From positions 1-14,442 of the forward strand of contig JACCXA010000118.1 in NCBI GenBank assembly GCA_013697365.1: a stretch of DNA of 14,442 bases. Reading direction: 5' to 3'. How positions within the stretch are numbered: the stretch's first letter is position 1; each line of letters opens with the position of its first letter. Shown here one piece after another: positions 12,644 to 14,442 of this stretch. The notes beneath the pieces were generated by a model. It ran no database searches. It was given only the letters and a program-made list of their open reading frames with translations, and was not told the DNA's origin. The translations under genes were made by a program, and so were the position numbers. The DNA comes from Chthoniobacterales bacterium (lineage in GTDB: Bacteria; Verrucomicrobiota; Verrucomicrobiia; Chthoniobacterales; UBA10450).

Positions 12644-14442
12644 GTGAAGGTGAAGAGTTTCCTGGCCGAGCTTAAACGGCGCAAAGTCTACCGGGTGGCA
12701 ATTGCCTACGCGGTCGTCGCCTGGTTGCTCGTGCAAATTGCGACTCAGGTTTTTCCCTTCCTCCAAATCCCGGACTGGGCCGTGCGCCTGGTTATTATGC
12801 TCCTCGCGCTCGGCTTTCCGGTCGCGTTGCTTCTGGCCTGGGCCTTCGATCTCACGCCGGAAGGAGTCAAGCGGACAGAAGACATCCGCGAGGTCGGCGA
12901 GCCCTCGCATCCGGTTGCGCCCGCAAGCTTTTCAGAAGCTGTGATTCCGGAAAAGAGCATCGCCGTCCTGCCGTTCGAAAACCTGACCGATGATCAACAG
13001 AACGAGTATTTCGCAGACGGCATCCAGGATGACGTGCTGGCGAACCTGGCCAGGATCGCCGACCTGAAGGTCATCAGCCGAACTTCCGTGCGGCAGTATC
13101 GCACCGGAACGCGCAACCTGCGCGAGATCGGCGTGGCCTTGGGCGTTGCGAACATCCTCGAAGGCACCGTCCGGCGCGCCGGAAATCGTGTGCGCGTAAA
13201 CGTGCAGCTGATCGATGCCCGGACAGATGCGCACATTTGGGCGGACACTTTCGACCGCGACCTGACTGACCTTTTCGCTTTGCAAAGCGAGCTGGCCGAG
13301 CGCATCACGGTCGCGTTGCAGGCCAATCTCTCGCCACACGAAAAAGCGAGCCTTCTCATTCATTCCACCGCGGATCTGGAAGCCTACGAAAATTACCTTC
13401 GCGCGCGCGATCTTTTCCGCTGGAGCGGGTCAGGAGATCCTCGTGAAAATGGGGAAAAGGCGATCCGATTCCTCGAGCAGGCGGTCACTCGCGACCCGGA
13501 GTTCGCGCTGGCCTATTCTCTGACTTCGCGCTGGCATTGCGAGCTCTACTGGTTCGGCTTCGATAAACGGTCGGAACGTTTGACGAGCGCGAAAACCGCC
13601 GCGGAAAAAGCACTGCACTTGCAGCCAGATTTGGGTGACGCGCACCTCGCCCTGGCCTTCTATCATTACTTTGGTTACCGCGACTACGAAGGCGCGCGCG
13701 CGGAATTGGAAATCGCGCGGCGCGCCACGCCGAACGATGCAGAGGTATGGGACGCCATCGGCGCGGTTGATCGCCGCCAGGGACGATGGCCGGACGCAAT
13801 TCGCAATCTGGAGAAGGCGCGGGAGTTGGATCCGCGGAACACGTCGGTGATTTGGAATCTCTCGGAGACTTACTCGTTCCACGGCCGGCATCGCGAGGCG
13901 CAACGGGGGATGGAGGAAGGCTTGAGGGTGAATCCCAATGCGCATTTTTTCTCTCTCGCGCAGGGGGCGATCGATCTGCGCGCGCGCGGTGACACGCAGC
14001 CGCTCCGGGCCGCCCTGCGAGGTATTCCGCGCGCGTTTGATCCGGGCGGAGGAGTTACGCTGGTGGCAATACGGGTCAGCCTGATGGAGCGGGACCATGC
14101 GGAAGCGGCCCGAGTTCTGCGCGGCTCGACGCATGAGAGGTTCAACGATCCGGGGGTGGGGGGGACGGCGGGCACAATCGACAGCTATCCGTTCCCGCGC
14201 GCGTGGTATGAAGGCTTGGTCGCGCTGGCGAGCAGCGACGAGAAAGCTGCACGCGAAGAATTCGAAAAGGCCCTTCGCGAGGCCGAGCTCGATCGGGACT
14301 GTTGTCCGGAGGATGCAGAACCGATGGCGCTACTTGGATTGGTGCACGCAGCGCTTGGGCATAAGGACGAAGCGATTCGTTTCGGCAAACGCGCCGTTGA
14401 GCTCCTGCCCATCTCGAAGGATGCCTTCGATGGCCCGGTGCT
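12644..14442 (+). CDS. TolB-like/TPR membrane protein (partial, runs off the window)
   Basis: An open frame of at least 599 residues with no stop before the window end. GTG at 12644 (GAGG four bases before) and GTG at 12650 are both possible starts. It begins with a basic stretch LAELKRRKVYRVA, then two membrane helices (about 16-36 and 46-68). A TolB N-terminal-like/FlgO-like domain spans about 104-220: KSIAVLPFENLTDD, FADGIQDDVLANLARI, ILEGTVRRAGNRVRVNVQL, AHIWADTFDRDL. From about 245 to the end are degenerate TPR-type helical pairs. Proteins of this layout are common in Acidobacteriota, Proteobacteria and Verrucomicrobiota, often with an N-terminal cyclase or DNA-binding domain; here the output domain is missing. 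It is probably a protein-interaction platform in the inner membrane; its partner is unknown. The remaining C-terminus lies outside the window. Confidence 0.85.
   Translation, partial: MKVKSFLAELKRRKVYRVAIAYAVVAWLLVQIATQVFPFLQIPDWAVRLVIMLLALGFPVALLLAWAFDLTPEGVKRTEDIREVGEPSHPVAPASFSEAVIPEKSIAVLPFENLTDDQQNEYFADGIQDDVLANLARIADLKVISRTSVRQYRTGTRNLREIGVALGVANILEGTVRRAGNRVRVNVQLIDARTDAHIWADTFDRDLTDLFALQSELAERITVALQANLSPHEKASLLIHSTADLEAYENYLRARDLFRWSGSGDPRENGEKAIRFLEQAVTRDPEFALAYSLTSRWHCELYWFGFDKRSERLTSAKTAAEKALHLQPDLGDAHLALAFYHYFGYRDYEGARAELEIARRATPNDAEVWDAIGAVDRRQGRWPDAIRNLEKARELDPRNTSVIWNLSETYSFHGRHREAQRGMEEGLRVNPNAHFFSLAQGAIDLRARGDTQPLRAALRGIPRAFDPGGGVTLVAIRVSLMERDHAEAARVLRGSTHERFNDPGVGGTAGTIDSYPFPRAWYEGLVALASSDEKAAREEFEKALREAELDRDCCPEDAEPMALLGLVHAALGHKDEAIRFGKRAVELLPISKDAFDGPV

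Noticed and set aside
12932..14134. Minus-strand open frames opposite the TolB-like/TPR gene
   Set aside because: The plus-strand frame is open for about 1.8 kb and has membrane, TolB-like and TPR segments, so the antisense frames are chance.

Overview
The window looks like a chromosomal segment from a GC-rich Gram-negative bacterium, most plausibly a soil-type member of Verrucomicrobiota. This is inference from three things: the kinds of proteins (a Met/KDG-repeat secreted protein, a TolB-like/TPR membrane protein, a zinc-finger-less ClpX-like ATPase), the rarity of good Shine-Dalgarno sites, and GC that looks near 60% by eye. No rRNA, tRNA, CRISPR array, integrase or transposase was found.

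Left part (1-5145): a metal-handling, probably copper, region. A minus-strand transcript starts at an ECF sigma factor gene (4573-5145) whose C-terminus is a Cys/His cluster, like copper-sensing CorE-type sigma factors. Its stop codon directly abuts the start of a CPx-type copper P-type ATPase gene with two N-terminal heavy-metal-binding motifs (2257-4572). Then come a YqaA-type membrane protein gene (1845-2228) and a small exported protein with a DUF3347-like C-terminus (1337-1738). Facing them is a plus-strand gene for a small exported protein with 20 Met among 77 mature residues (847-1149), followed by a good terminator. At the left edge, a minus-strand gene (63-494) encodes an exported Cys/His-containing protein and ends in a strong terminator. 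A candidate ECF-type promoter lies immediately upstream of the sigma gene.

Middle part (5283-10492): a plus-strand run of five genes with short gaps. It holds a ClpX-like AAA+ unfoldase with a duplicated C-terminal small domain; a membrane protein with a class III nucleotide-cyclase-like domain whose key residues are substituted; recR (recombinational repair); lipA (lipoyl synthase), after a 146-base gap containing an inverted repeat; and a family 2 glycosyltransferase of the dolichol-phosphate-mannose-synthase type.

Right part (10529-14442): a convergent minus-strand group of rarD (drug/metabolite transporter superfamily permease), an unrecognised soluble protein and an unrecognised four-helix membrane protein. 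Diverging from rarD is a plus-strand TolB-like/TPR membrane protein gene that runs off the window end.

The most interesting points are the self-contained sigma-factor/copper-ATPase module with its Met-rich and Cys-rich exported neighbours, and the unusual ClpX-like ATPase next to a degenerate membrane cyclase.
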